From contig JAVBMY010000004.1 of NCBI GenBank assembly GCA_031551865.1, forward strand, positions 1-64,000: DNA of 64,000 nucleotides. Direction: 5' to 3'. The first letter of the stretch is position 1. Each line of letters opens with the position of its first letter. The notes under the pieces were generated by a model, which saw only the letters and a list, made by a program, of their open reading frames with translations, ran no database searches and was not told the origin of the DNA. This DNA comes from Rikenella sp031551865 (lineage in GTDB: Bacteria; Bacteroidota; Bacteroidia; Bacteroidales; Rikenellaceae). Below, piece by piece: positions 1-7,208 of the stretch. Both the position numbers and the translations under genes were made by a program.

Positions 1-318
1 GACCTGGGCAGGAGCACCGTCCATAATGGCGAACTTTTGATTAGGAACACATCCGGCAGTTATGTTTCCATCCCAGGTAGCCAAGATAGATACCGTCGGG
101 AAGAAGAAGCGATAAGTTTGAATCGCGCGGTTCAAGTCGGCCTCATCGTAGGCTTTCTGGATGGTGGCCTCTGTCGGGTAGCCGTTCACGAATTCGTACT
201 CTGATGCTGCATCCGTTTTTTGTATCGTCGATTGTTTTTGTTGATTGTTGCAAGATGCAACCAACAAAGGGATTGCCAAAAGCAATGTCCCGATTTTGAG
301 TTTTTCCAATGTTTTCAT
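1..318 (-). CDS. DUF1254-family lipoprotein, N-terminal part (runs off window)
   Basis: The first 106 codons of a gene whose 3' part lies left of the window. Reading starts at an ATG at 318. A hydrophobic stretch ending in LLVASC (residues 18-23) is a lipobox, so a surface or periplasmic lipoprotein is expected. The mature start has the NGYPTEATIQKAYDEADLNR type of segment seen at the beginning of DUF1254 proteins, followed by an aromatic-rich stretch (YRFFFPTVS). Function of DUF1254/DUF1214 proteins is not established. It lies downstream of a complete paralogue at 2163-3560, with a third DUF1214 fragment between them, so the family is tandemly arranged here. Whether this copy is intact cannot be seen. 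Confidence 0.75.
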   Translation of the reverse strand, partial: MKTLEKLKIGTLLLAIPLLVASCNNQQKQSTIQKTDAASEYEFVNGYPTEATIQKAYDEADLNRAIQTYRFFFPTVSILATWDGNITAGCVPNQKFAIMDGAPAQV

Positions 319-355
319 CTTTTCTGTTTTTTATTTTACTGATTTGTTTCACTAT

Positions 356-463
356 TTATTTTACTTCCTCGAAATCGCCGATCTTCCAGGTCTTATCGAC
401 GATCGGTTGTTCCAAGCCGTAGAAACGCAGGATGATCTCCTTGTTTACGCTCTGTCGGCCAAA
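356..463 (-). pseudogene. Remnant of a DUF1214 C-terminus (35 codons)
   Basis: Between the stop of the 474-2135 gene and the start of the 1-318 gene, the minus strand reads 35 codons ending EEVK and a TAA stop at 358-356. The segment includes LRFYGLEQPIVDKTW, which parallels the end of the complete DUF1254/DUF1214 protein nearby (LTMRLYGAEAPIL ... VQKVK). A TAG at 466-464 precedes it in frame and there is no start codon, so it cannot be a gene by itself. I read it as the tail of a lost tandem copy. The match is by eye and short. Confidence 0.6.
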
Positions 464-473
464 CTATTTGTTT

Positions 474-2135
474 TTACCTATTCACACTTACCCGAATCGG
501 GCCGCCGACGCTGTTGAACAGCAGGTCGCCGTTGGGGAAGAACTGGATGGTCGCATAGGCGCCGTTCCCGTAATTGCTCTGCCCGAAGATATAGCGGGTG
601 ACGGTTTTTCCCGCCTTCCAATCCATGCCGGTCAGTTCCCAGCCGTCTTTGGCGGTGTAACCGTTGACGCAAACGATGTTGGATGTCGTGCTCGCCCCCG
701 GGATCATGCTCGTCGCAACCACATCGTTACGGGTCCAGACCGAGTTCCATTTGTTGGCTTTCGGGTCCCATTCGAAGCGTTCACAACCTACTGGCGGGGC
801 ATACACGGGACCTCCCGCAAGCACGTCCACCAACCGGTCTTTATTCCCTTCGGGACGGACGTTGTTCACTACGAACGCTCCGTAACCCATAACCACCGCC
901 GATTGCTCGGTCTGGATAAAATCGGGCTGAGGGTTCAATCCGCAAGTGGCGGCCAGTTGCCCGGCGATACGGTTGGATTTGGTGCCTTCCTGCTGTTTGG
1001 CGTCGGCAGGGATGTCGTTGCGCCAGAAGGCTACGATATTCATGCGGTTGGCCCCGTCGGTGATCACCACCAACTTGTCTTCGTCATCGCCGAATCCCAT
1101 CAGCGTGGGCGTCGAACCGGTGCCGGTGCCGAACTTAACGGCAGGCGGCTGCTGTCCGAAGTCGTAAGGAGAAGACCACGCCCCGTCCGCCTCCTCCGTG
1201 GAGAGTTTGGCGCCCGTCCAGACGAACTTATGCATCAGTTTGTCGCTGGCGACGTAGATGCCGTTATTTTCATCCACGCATGCGCCGTTGGTAATGTATT
1301 CGTCCGCATCCAGCATGATCGTCTGGGGCTTTTCCTTGAACTCACGGTCGATGATCGACACCGACCCTCCGGTCAGGATGATGATCCTTCCGTCATAGGT
1401 GACGTTGATGCCCAATATTCTGGCACCGATCAGTTTGAAAGAAGGGTTCTTGCTCCCTTCGCCGATCTTCTTCAACTCGGGTTTGAAATCGAGCGTGCGG
1501 ATGATTTTGATGCCTTTCGACGGGTCTGCCGGATCGATCAATCCATAAGCATGAATGGCCGTCTCGGTCGTGGCATACAGGACGTTATCCTTGTCCACGA
1601 ACATATACACGTTGTTGCCCAACTGTTGGAAAGTCGTTTTCCAGTCATTGAACACGATGGTCTCGGCCTGGGCTATGGACGTAAGTTTTTCATTCAACCC
1701 CTTATCCAGCATCTCCTTGGTGATGTTTGCCGATCCGGGGTTTTTAATGGTGGCCACAACTTTCCATCCGTTATTGCTGACGTCCACATAATTGACGTTG
1801 CTGGTCGTGGTGACCCACATGTAATTGGGATCGGTGGAGATCATCTGCATGAATCCCACGGGGCCGCCCGGAACACGGGGGAATTTGCTCAGGTCGACGT
1901 TGAACGTTCCCGTAGGTATGGGATAAGGAAAGGCATCGCTCTGGCCCGCATCAAAGTGGGTGATCGCAAAATGCTCGCTTGACAGATATGGGTTCGGAAC
2001 AGGTTTGCCATAGGTTACTGCAACGCTGTCCTGCGCTTCCGTAGCGGCTTTTTTGCTTTTGCCGCTTCCGCAACTTGCCAGCAGGCCTACTGCCACCAGC
2101 AAAAATGCCATTGTGTTTAAAGTTGATGTTTTCAT
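474..2135 (-). CDS. Predicted lipoprotein, possible beta-propeller, family not recognised
   Basis: A 553-residue protein with a lipoprotein signal (LLASC, cysteine at about 22), so probably anchored to a membrane and exposed to the periplasm or surface. The body has repeated short strands such as NVLYATTETAIHAYG, GRIIILTGGSVSIIDRE and NGIYVASDKLMHKFVW, which suggests a beta-propeller of the quinoprotein or SMP-30 style, but I see no catalytic signature. Several cysteines occur in the mature part. It sits 27 bp downstream of the complete DUF1254/DUF1214 gene on the same strand, so the two are probably co-transcribed and may act together. Function unknown. Confidence 0.8.
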   Translation of the reverse strand: MKTSTLNTMAFLLVAVGLLASCGSGKSKKAATEAQDSVAVTYGKPVPNPYLSSEHFAITHFDAGQSDAFPYPIPTGTFNVDLSKFPRVPGGPVGFMQMISTDPNYMWVTTTSNVNYVDVSNNGWKVVATIKNPGSANITKEMLDKGLNEKLTSIAQAETIVFNDWKTTFQQLGNNVYMFVDKDNVLYATTETAIHAYGLIDPADPSKGIKIIRTLDFKPELKKIGEGSKNPSFKLIGARILGINVTYDGRIIILTGGSVSIIDREFKEKPQTIMLDADEYITNGACVDENNGIYVASDKLMHKFVWTGAKLSTEEADGAWSSPYDFGQQPPAVKFGTGTGSTPTLMGFGDDEDKLVVITDGANRMNIVAFWRNDIPADAKQQEGTKSNRIAGQLAATCGLNPQPDFIQTEQSAVVMGYGAFVVNNVRPEGNKDRLVDVLAGGPVYAPPVGCERFEWDPKANKWNSVWTRNDVVATSMIPGASTTSNIVCVNGYTAKDGWELTGMDWKAGKTVTRYIFGQSNYGNGAYATIQFFPNGDLLFNSVGGPIRVSVNR

Positions 2136-2162
2136 TTTTTTTGTTTTTAATAATTAATACTG

Positions 2163-3560
2163 TTATTTTACTTTTTGAACTCCCGGCAGATGATAGGCTC
2201 CGCTGAGGATCGGAGCTTCGGCCCCATAGAGGCGCATCGTGAGGTTGAAACTGCCTTTGGGCGCGGGCAGCCAGTTCGATTCCTTATCCTTGCCCGGATT
2301 TTTGTTCTGGATGTAGATATCGATCGAGCCGTCCTTGTTGGTTTTCAGCCCATCGGTGGTGCTGCCGATGCTGTAACGCTTGAAATCGTTCTCCACGAAG
2401 AACATATCGTCGCCGAACATATTCAGGTTCCAGAAAACGGTAACGGGCGGGATCTGGTCTTTATCCAAATGGAGCACGTACTTGTTGGCCCCGTCGAGCT
2501 TGTTGCCGTCGGCATCGACCACCGCATTGGGGTAAAGCGACTCTTCGGCGACATTCGCCCCGAGCACTGTTTTGGCCAACGCGGCGCGAAGCGTGATGTC
2601 ATATCCCGCGCGGCCGCCTCCCATCGTGTAGCGCCAGCCGTTCACGACCGTAGCCGTGGTGAGTTTGGCGTTTTCGATCAGTGGGTCGGCAACGACCGCC
2701 GCGCGAGCCAAACCGCGCCTGGCCGGCTCGTCCAGGTTTTGCCAGTCGAAACCGTTCTTAGCACTTAATCCTATGGTGTGAAAAAGCATCACGAAGGGGT
2801 CGGAAAAATCGGCATTGCGCGGCAGGTAAAGCTGCATACCCAAGCCGAGTTGTTCGAAGTAGCGCAGGTTCTCGGGGGCTTTCGGGGTAAAGAGGTATTT
2901 GGTCGCATCCATCTTCGGAATGGTATAGTTCAACCCGTGTTCCTGAAAAACAGAATAGGGCAGCAGATGGAAGCCTCCCTGTTCCCTGACGGCTGCGGGC
3001 AGATCTTTATCGCCGTTCACCGCAATGCGCAACGCGATCACCGCTTCGTTCGTATTGACCCTGATATGCTCCATACCGTAAGGAGCCGGCCCGTTGTAAT
3101 CGGGGCCGGAAACAAAATAAAGCCCCGGCTCTTCGCCCTTGTATCCGCCCAGGTTGCGCACCACCTCATCGTACATATTGCCGATCTGGACGATATACCA
3201 GCGGGGGCTTTGCAATTTGGGGATTTTGACCACCACAGGCTCGATGGACAGGTCGCCGATTCCGTAAGCGTCGATAGTCACGTTGTTGGGAGTGACCACA
3301 TAGCGGTCGGCTGCGGTTTTCAACTTGTCGAATTTATGCCAGTAATTGACATAAGTTGCTCCCACCTTGATCCCCATCGAGTTGGTGAATACATAATCGT
3401 AGAACGGCCTTCCCCAGATAGCAGCTTGCACACCGATGGTGTAAGCCTGTTCTTCTTTCGCCTGATCAGGCGTTAATGTTTGAGTGTTTGGTTGAGCGGA
3501 CGCCGGCAGGCTGCAAACAAAGGTCAAAATGACCACCGACATTTTTACTGCTAATTTCAT
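2163..3560 (-). CDS. DUF1254/DUF1214 domain exported protein
   Basis: I chose the ATG at 3560, which gives 465 residues and a clean signal peptide (hydrophobic core then PASAQ, cleavage near residue 22). An upstream in-frame ATG at 3656 would add 32 residues before the signal and is less likely. Residues about 35-160 match DUF1254 (AAIWGRPFYDYVF, RYVVTPNNVTIDAYG, then a region with YIVQIGNMYDEVVRNLG), and the C-terminus matches DUF1214 (NLTMRLYGAEAPILSGAY). Members are exported proteins of unknown biochemical role, more familiar from Proteobacteria and Actinobacteria. The next gene downstream is the 553-residue lipoprotein. Family call is confident, function is not. Confidence 0.85.
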   Translation of the reverse strand: MKLAVKMSVVILTFVCSLPASAQPNTQTLTPDQAKEEQAYTIGVQAAIWGRPFYDYVFTNSMGIKVGATYVNYWHKFDKLKTAADRYVVTPNNVTIDAYGIGDLSIEPVVVKIPKLQSPRWYIVQIGNMYDEVVRNLGGYKGEEPGLYFVSGPDYNGPAPYGMEHIRVNTNEAVIALRIAVNGDKDLPAAVREQGGFHLLPYSVFQEHGLNYTIPKMDATKYLFTPKAPENLRYFEQLGLGMQLYLPRNADFSDPFVMLFHTIGLSAKNGFDWQNLDEPARRGLARAAVVADPLIENAKLTTATVVNGWRYTMGGGRAGYDITLRAALAKTVLGANVAEESLYPNAVVDADGNKLDGANKYVLHLDKDQIPPVTVFWNLNMFGDDMFFVENDFKRYSIGSTTDGLKTNKDGSIDIYIQNKNPGKDKESNWLPAPKGSFNLTMRLYGAEAPILSGAYHLPGVQKVK

Positions 3561-4012
3561 GCTTCTTGTTTTTTTAATCGTTAGAGAGCTACATATTGAG
3601 TCCTGTACCGGAAACGGACGGTTTTGGTTCACTGGAGTTTGTCCGGGATATAGCAATAATTATTCCAAAATATCGCATATTCGGCCGGGTGTTCGACAAT
3701 GTGGTGGGTTTCTTCAGGGCACTAAGAAGTGATTTTCTTGTGTTGTGCGAATCGTGAAAAAAAATAAAAATGCCAATTATTTGATTGTCAAATAACTGGC
3801 ATTCTCCTTGAAGGCATGTCGGGAATAACCCCATTTTTTGCGTCTCATGGCCATATATTTACAGAGCCTGAGAATCTTCGGGCCCTGTGATTTGATCTGC
3901 GATTTTTGTATGCTTATCCACAATACTATCTCATGTATTTTATTTTTGGTAACTATGACAGATTTACGGCGGTAACTGCTTGTGGGGCAGGATGATGAAA
4001 ACTAATAAACAT
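3561..4012. other. Intergenic region between DUF1254 gene and tRNA-Asp
   Basis: About 450 bp without a supported gene. It is more AT-rich than its surroundings and contains a 15-bp hairpin at 3770-3802 (listed separately). Short open frames on both strands show no signal or family similarity. No tRNA-end duplication, integrase or insertion sequence is visible, although the position next to the 3' end of tRNA-Asp is a classic island boundary. Confidence 0.6.
3755..3802 (-). terminator. Rho-independent terminator (minus-strand reading)
   Basis: Arms at 3770-3784 and 3788-3802 pair over 15 bp with one wobble and a 3-nt loop. Read on the minus strand the hairpin is followed by a T-rich run (positions 3769-3757 are almost all A on the plus strand). 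It would stop transcription coming from the tRNA-Asp side before it reaches the DUF1254 genes. Confidence 0.6.
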
Positions 4013-4045
4013 AAAAAGAGCGAGTTGTAAAAACTCGCTCTTTTT
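4013..4045 (-). terminator. Terminator after tRNA-Asp (bidirectional)
   Basis: A perfect 14-bp inverted repeat (4013-4026 with 4032-4045, 5-nt loop) lies 5 bp beyond the tRNA 3' end. A-runs at one end and T-runs at the other give a U-tract in both directions. It is placed as the tRNA terminator. Confidence 0.85.
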
Positions 4046-4050
4046 GACTT

Positions 4051-4127
4051 TGGCGGTATGGACGGGACTCGAACCCGCGACCCCCTGCGTGACAGGCAGG
4101 TATTCTAACCAGCTGAACTACCACACC
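4051..4127 (-). tRNA. tRNA-Asp (anticodon GTC)
   Basis: On the minus strand a 77-nt cloverleaf can be folded: acceptor GGTGTGG pairs with CCATACC (one G-T pair), the D-arm contains AGCTGGTTAGA, the anticodon stem CCTGC/GCAGG encloses loop CTGTCAC with anticodon GTC, and the T-arm has GGGTTCGAGTCCC. The 3' CCA is encoded. A Bacteroidetes-type promoter lies upstream and a strong hairpin downstream, so it is a single-gene unit. Confidence 0.97.
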
Positions 4128-4160
4128 GTTCGCTGTATCCCATAGTGGGATTTGCGTGTG

Positions 4161-4191
4161 CAAAGATAGGTACTCTATCTTTAATTTCCAA
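4161..4191 (-). promoter_or_regulatory. Promoter of tRNA-Asp
   Basis: On the minus strand TATCTTTG (4168-4161) matches the Bacteroidetes -7 box TAnnTTTG. A TTG (4191-4189) lies exactly 20 bp upstream as the -33 element. The tRNA starts 34 bp after the -7 box. Confidence 0.75.
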
Positions 4192-4314
4192 TATGTGGGT
4201 GAATTTTTTGTGCTTGACCCGAAATAATCGCCCCGGAGCCGTGACACCGAAAGGCTATGAACATCTATTCGGCGCCCCGCCGTTACGGCAAAAATCCGGC
4301 AGGAGCTGCCAGGA

Positions 4315-4917
4315 TTATTCCAAAAGGTGTTCGATCAGTATCTTCACGCCGATGGCGATCAGAATCAACCCGCCGATCAACTCTGCTCGGCGGCCCATTT
4401 TGCCGCTGCCTTTGCGCCCCAGCAACAATCCCGTGAATGACGCGGCGAAGGTGATAAGGGCTACGATAAGCACAGCTACCAGTACGTTAAAGAACTGCGA
4501 AACGTCTCCCGGTAATATGTCTACTTTTACCAGTGCAATAGCTACGCCGGCGGCCAGTGCGTCGATGCTGGTGGCTACGCCGAGCAGCAGGTTCCGCTTC
4601 CAGGCAAAAGGATCGCATTGTTTCTCAGGGCCTTCTGCTTCTCTCCCGGCAAAGAACTCCCATACCATTTTTCCGCCCAGCAGCAACAGGAGCCCGAAAG
4701 CAACCCAGTGGTCGTAAGATTCGATCGTATGGTGGAACTTAGCCGCCATGCCCCAGCCGGCGAACAGGAACAATGCCTGGCAGATGCCCATTACACCGGC
4801 GAACCGCCACAGCACGGGGCGCCGGCATTTGGGGAGCGTCATGCCGCACGATAGCGACACGGCGAACGAGTCGAAGCAGAGCCCGACGGCAAAAAGAAGA
4901 ACGGTGATTAAATCCAA
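4315..4917 (-). CDS. mntP: Manganese efflux pump MntP
   Basis: A 200-residue, six-helix membrane protein, the usual MntP (YebN) length. It exports Mn2+ across the inner membrane. The two internally repeated halves carry the family's paired acidic motifs: CFDSFAVSLSCGM in the first helix (residues 14-26) and ATSIDALAAGVAIAL in the fourth (about 116-130). The aspartates in these motifs are known to be needed for transport. It stands alone with its own promoter. I looked for a yybP-ykoY manganese riboswitch in the roughly 75-nt leader and did not recognise one. Confidence 0.95.
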   Translation of the reverse strand: MDLITVLLFAVGLCFDSFAVSLSCGMTLPKCRRPVLWRFAGVMGICQALFLFAGWGMAAKFHHTIESYDHWVAFGLLLLLGGKMVWEFFAGREAEGPEKQCDPFAWKRNLLLGVATSIDALAAGVAIALVKVDILPGDVSQFFNVLVAVLIVALITFAASFTGLLLGRKGSGKMGRRAELIGGLILIAIGVKILIEHLLE

Positions 4918-5000
4918 TTATTTATGTGAGTGTAGATTGAGATTCGAGTCTTTGGCGGTATCAGCCTTGTGGTTATTTGCCTCAATTCAGTGGCGCGTCA

Positions 5001-5032
5001 CAAAATTATAAAACTAATGCCAATCATTCAAA
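5001..5032 (-). promoter_or_regulatory. Promoter of mntP
   Basis: On the minus strand a TTTG (5032-5029) is followed after exactly 20 bp by TAATTTTG (5008-5001), a full match to the Bacteroidetes -33/-7 consensus. Transcription would begin near 4994, giving a leader of about 75 nt. The -33 box lies inside the A-tract of the upstream terminator. Confidence 0.75.
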
Positions 5033-5071
5033 AAAAAAGGCAACGTCATCTTAAAATAGATGGCGTTGCCT
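5031..5071 (-). terminator. Rho-independent terminator of the sigma-factor operon
   Basis: A 14-bp stem (5058-5071 with 5038-5051, one wobble, 6-nt loop) is followed on the minus strand by eight T. It ends the operon whose last gene stops at 5163. Confidence 0.9.
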
Positions 5072-5162
5072 GTGTATGCGCGATATGCCGGGGTGCGTTA
5101 AAGCGGGCGCATATCAGCTGTTATGTTTTTCCGGGCATTTCTCTTCTCGGCATAAAATTGGC

Positions 5163-5714
5163 TTAGTTCAATGTTCCTTGCCTGAAAATAGTCTCGTGAT
5201 CTGCCAATTCAACTGCATATCCTTCCATTTTAGCCTGTGCTACGGTCAGTCGCCCGCCATTACTGGTAATCGCGGCGTTTTTCTCTATGATGAACTCAAG
5301 GTTGGGGGTAGCATCGCTGGTGCGTATGAAATCCTCGGCTGCATCGCGGGGCTCTGCGATAAAGGTTATCTTGGCATTAGAGGTATCGGTAAACTTGAAA
5401 TAATAAGCGATCGTGCCCTTTGCGGTCTTGAACTTAACGAATGTAGGGATGGTCTTGCCCTCTTGTACTGTAAAACTGGTTTCATAGGCATTCGCTTTGT
5501 CTTTGCCAAATGCGGTGTAAAATTCTTCTACAAGACCTTGGTTATTGCTAATGGTCATGGTCTCTATATGGCTCGACTGGTCGATGAAGACTGTCTTTTT
5601 TACCGCGCTCTCGTTGTTACAACGCTCCCTTAGCGTGTTGAGGTTGGTTTGAGCCCGGGCTTGAGTCGTAAGTCCGGCAATGGCAAACAGTAGGGTAGTG
5701 GCTATTGCTTTCAT
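5163..5714 (-). CDS. Small secreted protein, DUF5024-like (tentative)
   Basis: A 183-residue protein with a signal peptide (hydrophobic segment then TTQARAQ, cleavage near 21). The mature part alternates charged and short beta-like segments and has one cysteine near its start. I recall similar secreted proteins, some labelled DUF5024, behind ECF sigma genes in Bacteroidales, but I cannot confirm membership. It is the last gene of a three-gene unit with an ECF sigma factor and a membrane protein, so it is probably a target or accessory of that signalling unit. Function unknown. Confidence 0.7.
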   Translation of the reverse strand: MKAIATTLLFAIAGLTTQARAQTNLNTLRERCNNESAVKKTVFIDQSSHIETMTISNNQGLVEEFYTAFGKDKANAYETSFTVQEGKTIPTFVKFKTAKGTIAYYFKFTDTSNAKITFIAEPRDAAEDFIRTSDATPNLEFIIEKNAAITSNGGRLTVAQAKMEGYAVELADHETIFRQGTLN

Positions 5715-5772
5715 GGCTGTTATGTGGTGTTGGTTTATTGATTTTTATGTATTAGTTGTTCTGTTCGGGAGA

Positions 5773-6339
5773 TCAGTTCTGTATCTCGTATTGTATTTGC
5801 ATTATTTGCGATTTGATATCGCCGACCTCCTGTTTGGCCAATGCGGCATTACTCAGGATTTCGTTTACCTCGCGTCTTTGCTGCTCTATTTCGCGTTTCA
5901 TCTCCTCGATGGCGGGTTGTACGATTTTGGGGTCGGTGATTATTTTGCCGTCGCAGACGATGTAACTGATCTCGCGGTTCGCATAGTTTCCGTATTGAAT
6001 CCCGAGAATACCCAGCATCAGGCAGATGGCTATGCTCGCCGCAAATATGATCCGGCCTTTAGACGAGAACCATCCTTCATGCCTGTATTCTTTGCTGGCG
6101 ATGATGGCGGCTTTATGAGGTCTTGATTTGATACGTTGTGCGGCTTGTATCCCGGACTTTTCTTTTACCAGTTCTGCTTCGATTCCGGAGTCAAAATAGC
6201 CGAACAGATCGCGGCGCGGGTCATCGGCACCCTCGTGGCTGGCGAAATACGTGTAGAGTTCCTGCTCTTCGGCGTGGGCCGTCGATCCGTCGAAAAAACG
6301 TTCGACCAGCGATTCAATATGTTTTTTGTTGGCATTCAT
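5773..6339 (-). CDS. Putative anti-sigma factor, single-pass membrane protein
   Basis: Of 188 residues, the N-terminal cytoplasmic part has ESLVERFFDGSTAHAEEQEL, resembling the short N-terminal motif of small Bacteroidales proteins co-encoded with ECF sigma factors. A transmembrane helix spans about 97-114, and the C-terminal part (about 135-185) is charged and likely coiled-coil. Its ATG follows the sigma-factor stop codon directly (TAA then ATG with no gap), implying translational coupling. By position and topology it probably holds the sigma factor inactive. No zinc anti-sigma signature (HxxxCxxC) is seen, so the role is inference. Confidence 0.75.
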   Translation of the reverse strand: MNANKKHIESLVERFFDGSTAHAEEQELYTYFASHEGADDPRRDLFGYFDSGIEAELVKEKSGIQAAQRIKSRPHKAAIIASKEYRHEGWFSSKGRIIFAASIAICLMLGILGIQYGNYANREISYIVCDGKIITDPKIVQPAIEEMKREIEQQRREVNEILSNAALAKQEVGDIKSQIMQIQYEIQN

Positions 6340-6837
6340 TTATGTGTCTATTCTCAGAAAGAGTTCTTTGACTTTGCGCCGTGCCCGGGAGAGGTTCATC
6401 CGCACGGCTTCGGCGCTGGTACCTGTGAGTTCCGAGATATCTTCGACTTCAAGCCCTTCGATGTGCTTCATTTTCAATACCGCCTGCTGCAGGTAGGGCA
6501 GGCGGTCGATAATTCGCATTACGATGCCGAAGCTCTCCTTATGTTCGGCTTGCGTATCCGGCGTGGCAGCAGGGCTGGCGAATTGCTTGTGCTCGGGAAG
6601 GTCGGCCTTTCGTTTGAGGATTTTCAACCGGTTCAGGCTTAGGTTGCGGGCGATGCGGAAGGAGAGGGCTGCGATGCTACGGTATTGGTCGAGTCGCTCG
6701 CGCATGTCCCACAATTTGAAGAACACTTCCTGCACGATGTCCTCGGTCTCGTCGGGAACGGACACCAGCCTCAGGGCGTAAACCTTCAGCGGTTCACGGA
6801 GAGGCAAGACTTGTTGTTTGAATTGTTCTCTGTCCAT
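6340..6837 (-). CDS. ECF-type RNA polymerase sigma factor
   Basis: Start at ATG 6837 (MDREQFKQQ) gives 165 residues, a normal ECF size; an upstream ATG at 6954 would add a 39-residue low-quality leader. Region 2 is clear (residues about 20-60: ALRLVSVPDETEDIVQEVFF, FKLWD), region 4 is clear (about 115-160: LPYLQQAVLKMKHIEGLEVE, then a helix-turn-helix with AVRMNLSRARRKVKEL). It directs transcription of a small regulon, probably including its own operon. It is followed immediately by the putative anti-sigma gene. Confidence 0.92.
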   Translation of the reverse strand: MDREQFKQQVLPLREPLKVYALRLVSVPDETEDIVQEVFFKLWDMRERLDQYRSIAALSFRIARNLSLNRLKILKRKADLPEHKQFASPAATPDTQAEHKESFGIVMRIIDRLPYLQQAVLKMKHIEGLEVEDISELTGTSAEAVRMNLSRARRKVKELFLRIDT

Positions 6838-7208
6838 TCTTATACTATAGACAATGTACGAAGTAAAACGTAACATCGCCCGGCGAAATTCTTTTAATAA
6901 TACCTCTTCAGTACAGTCTGCCGCCGGCGGAGGGCGTACACAAGCCACAGGCAAGTGGCAGCCCGCCGCGTGGGGTGGCGGCGAACTGCGGGTATCGCTT
7001 TAGCGATACCCATAACTAACTGTACCCAACAGCAAAATAAAATACAAGAGGTAGTATTTGCGGATCAGCATAAAATTCTTTTTGCCGCATAAGGATAACG
7101 ATGTTCGGGACAACTCCCCAGTAGCGGCAGGGGACATACAGCAAGCGGCAGGCCTCTGGTTTTTTTGGCCTGCCGCTTGGTGGCGATACCCGGGTGTGTG
7201 TTCCGGAA
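6838..7208. other. Intergenic region with nested inverted repeats
   Basis: About 370 bp between the sigma-factor start and the end of the DUF6515-like gene. It contains TACCTCTT (6901-6908) paired with AAGAGGTA (7046-7053), GTACAGT (6911-6917) paired with ACTGTAC (7019-7025), and several GC-rich hairpins between them, including a perfect 10-bp stem at 6990-7011. No protein-coding frame is supported. It could be a mobile miniature element or a structured leader of the sigma operon. Confidence 0.5.
7142..7179. terminator. Hairpin downstream of the DUF6515-like gene
   Basis: Perfect 13-bp arms at 7142-7154 and 7167-7179 enclose a 12-nt loop that holds the T-run. It lies 30 bp past the stop of the minus-strand gene, in terminator position, but no U-tract follows the stem. 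Confidence 0.55.

Noticed and set aside
432..1982. A 516-codon open frame on the plus strand
   Set aside because: It lies antisense to the lipoprotein gene over almost its whole length; composition is that of a mirror frame and it has no signal, domain or plausible start context.
4013..4045. CRISPR-like or attachment-site repeat next to tRNA-Asp
   Set aside because: It is a single perfect hairpin with A and T flanks, explained as the tRNA terminator; there is no second copy of the tRNA end and no spacer pattern.
4918..5000. Manganese riboswitch (yybP-ykoY) before mntP
   Set aside because: The leader of about 75 nt is too short and I could not find the conserved loop sequences or stems.
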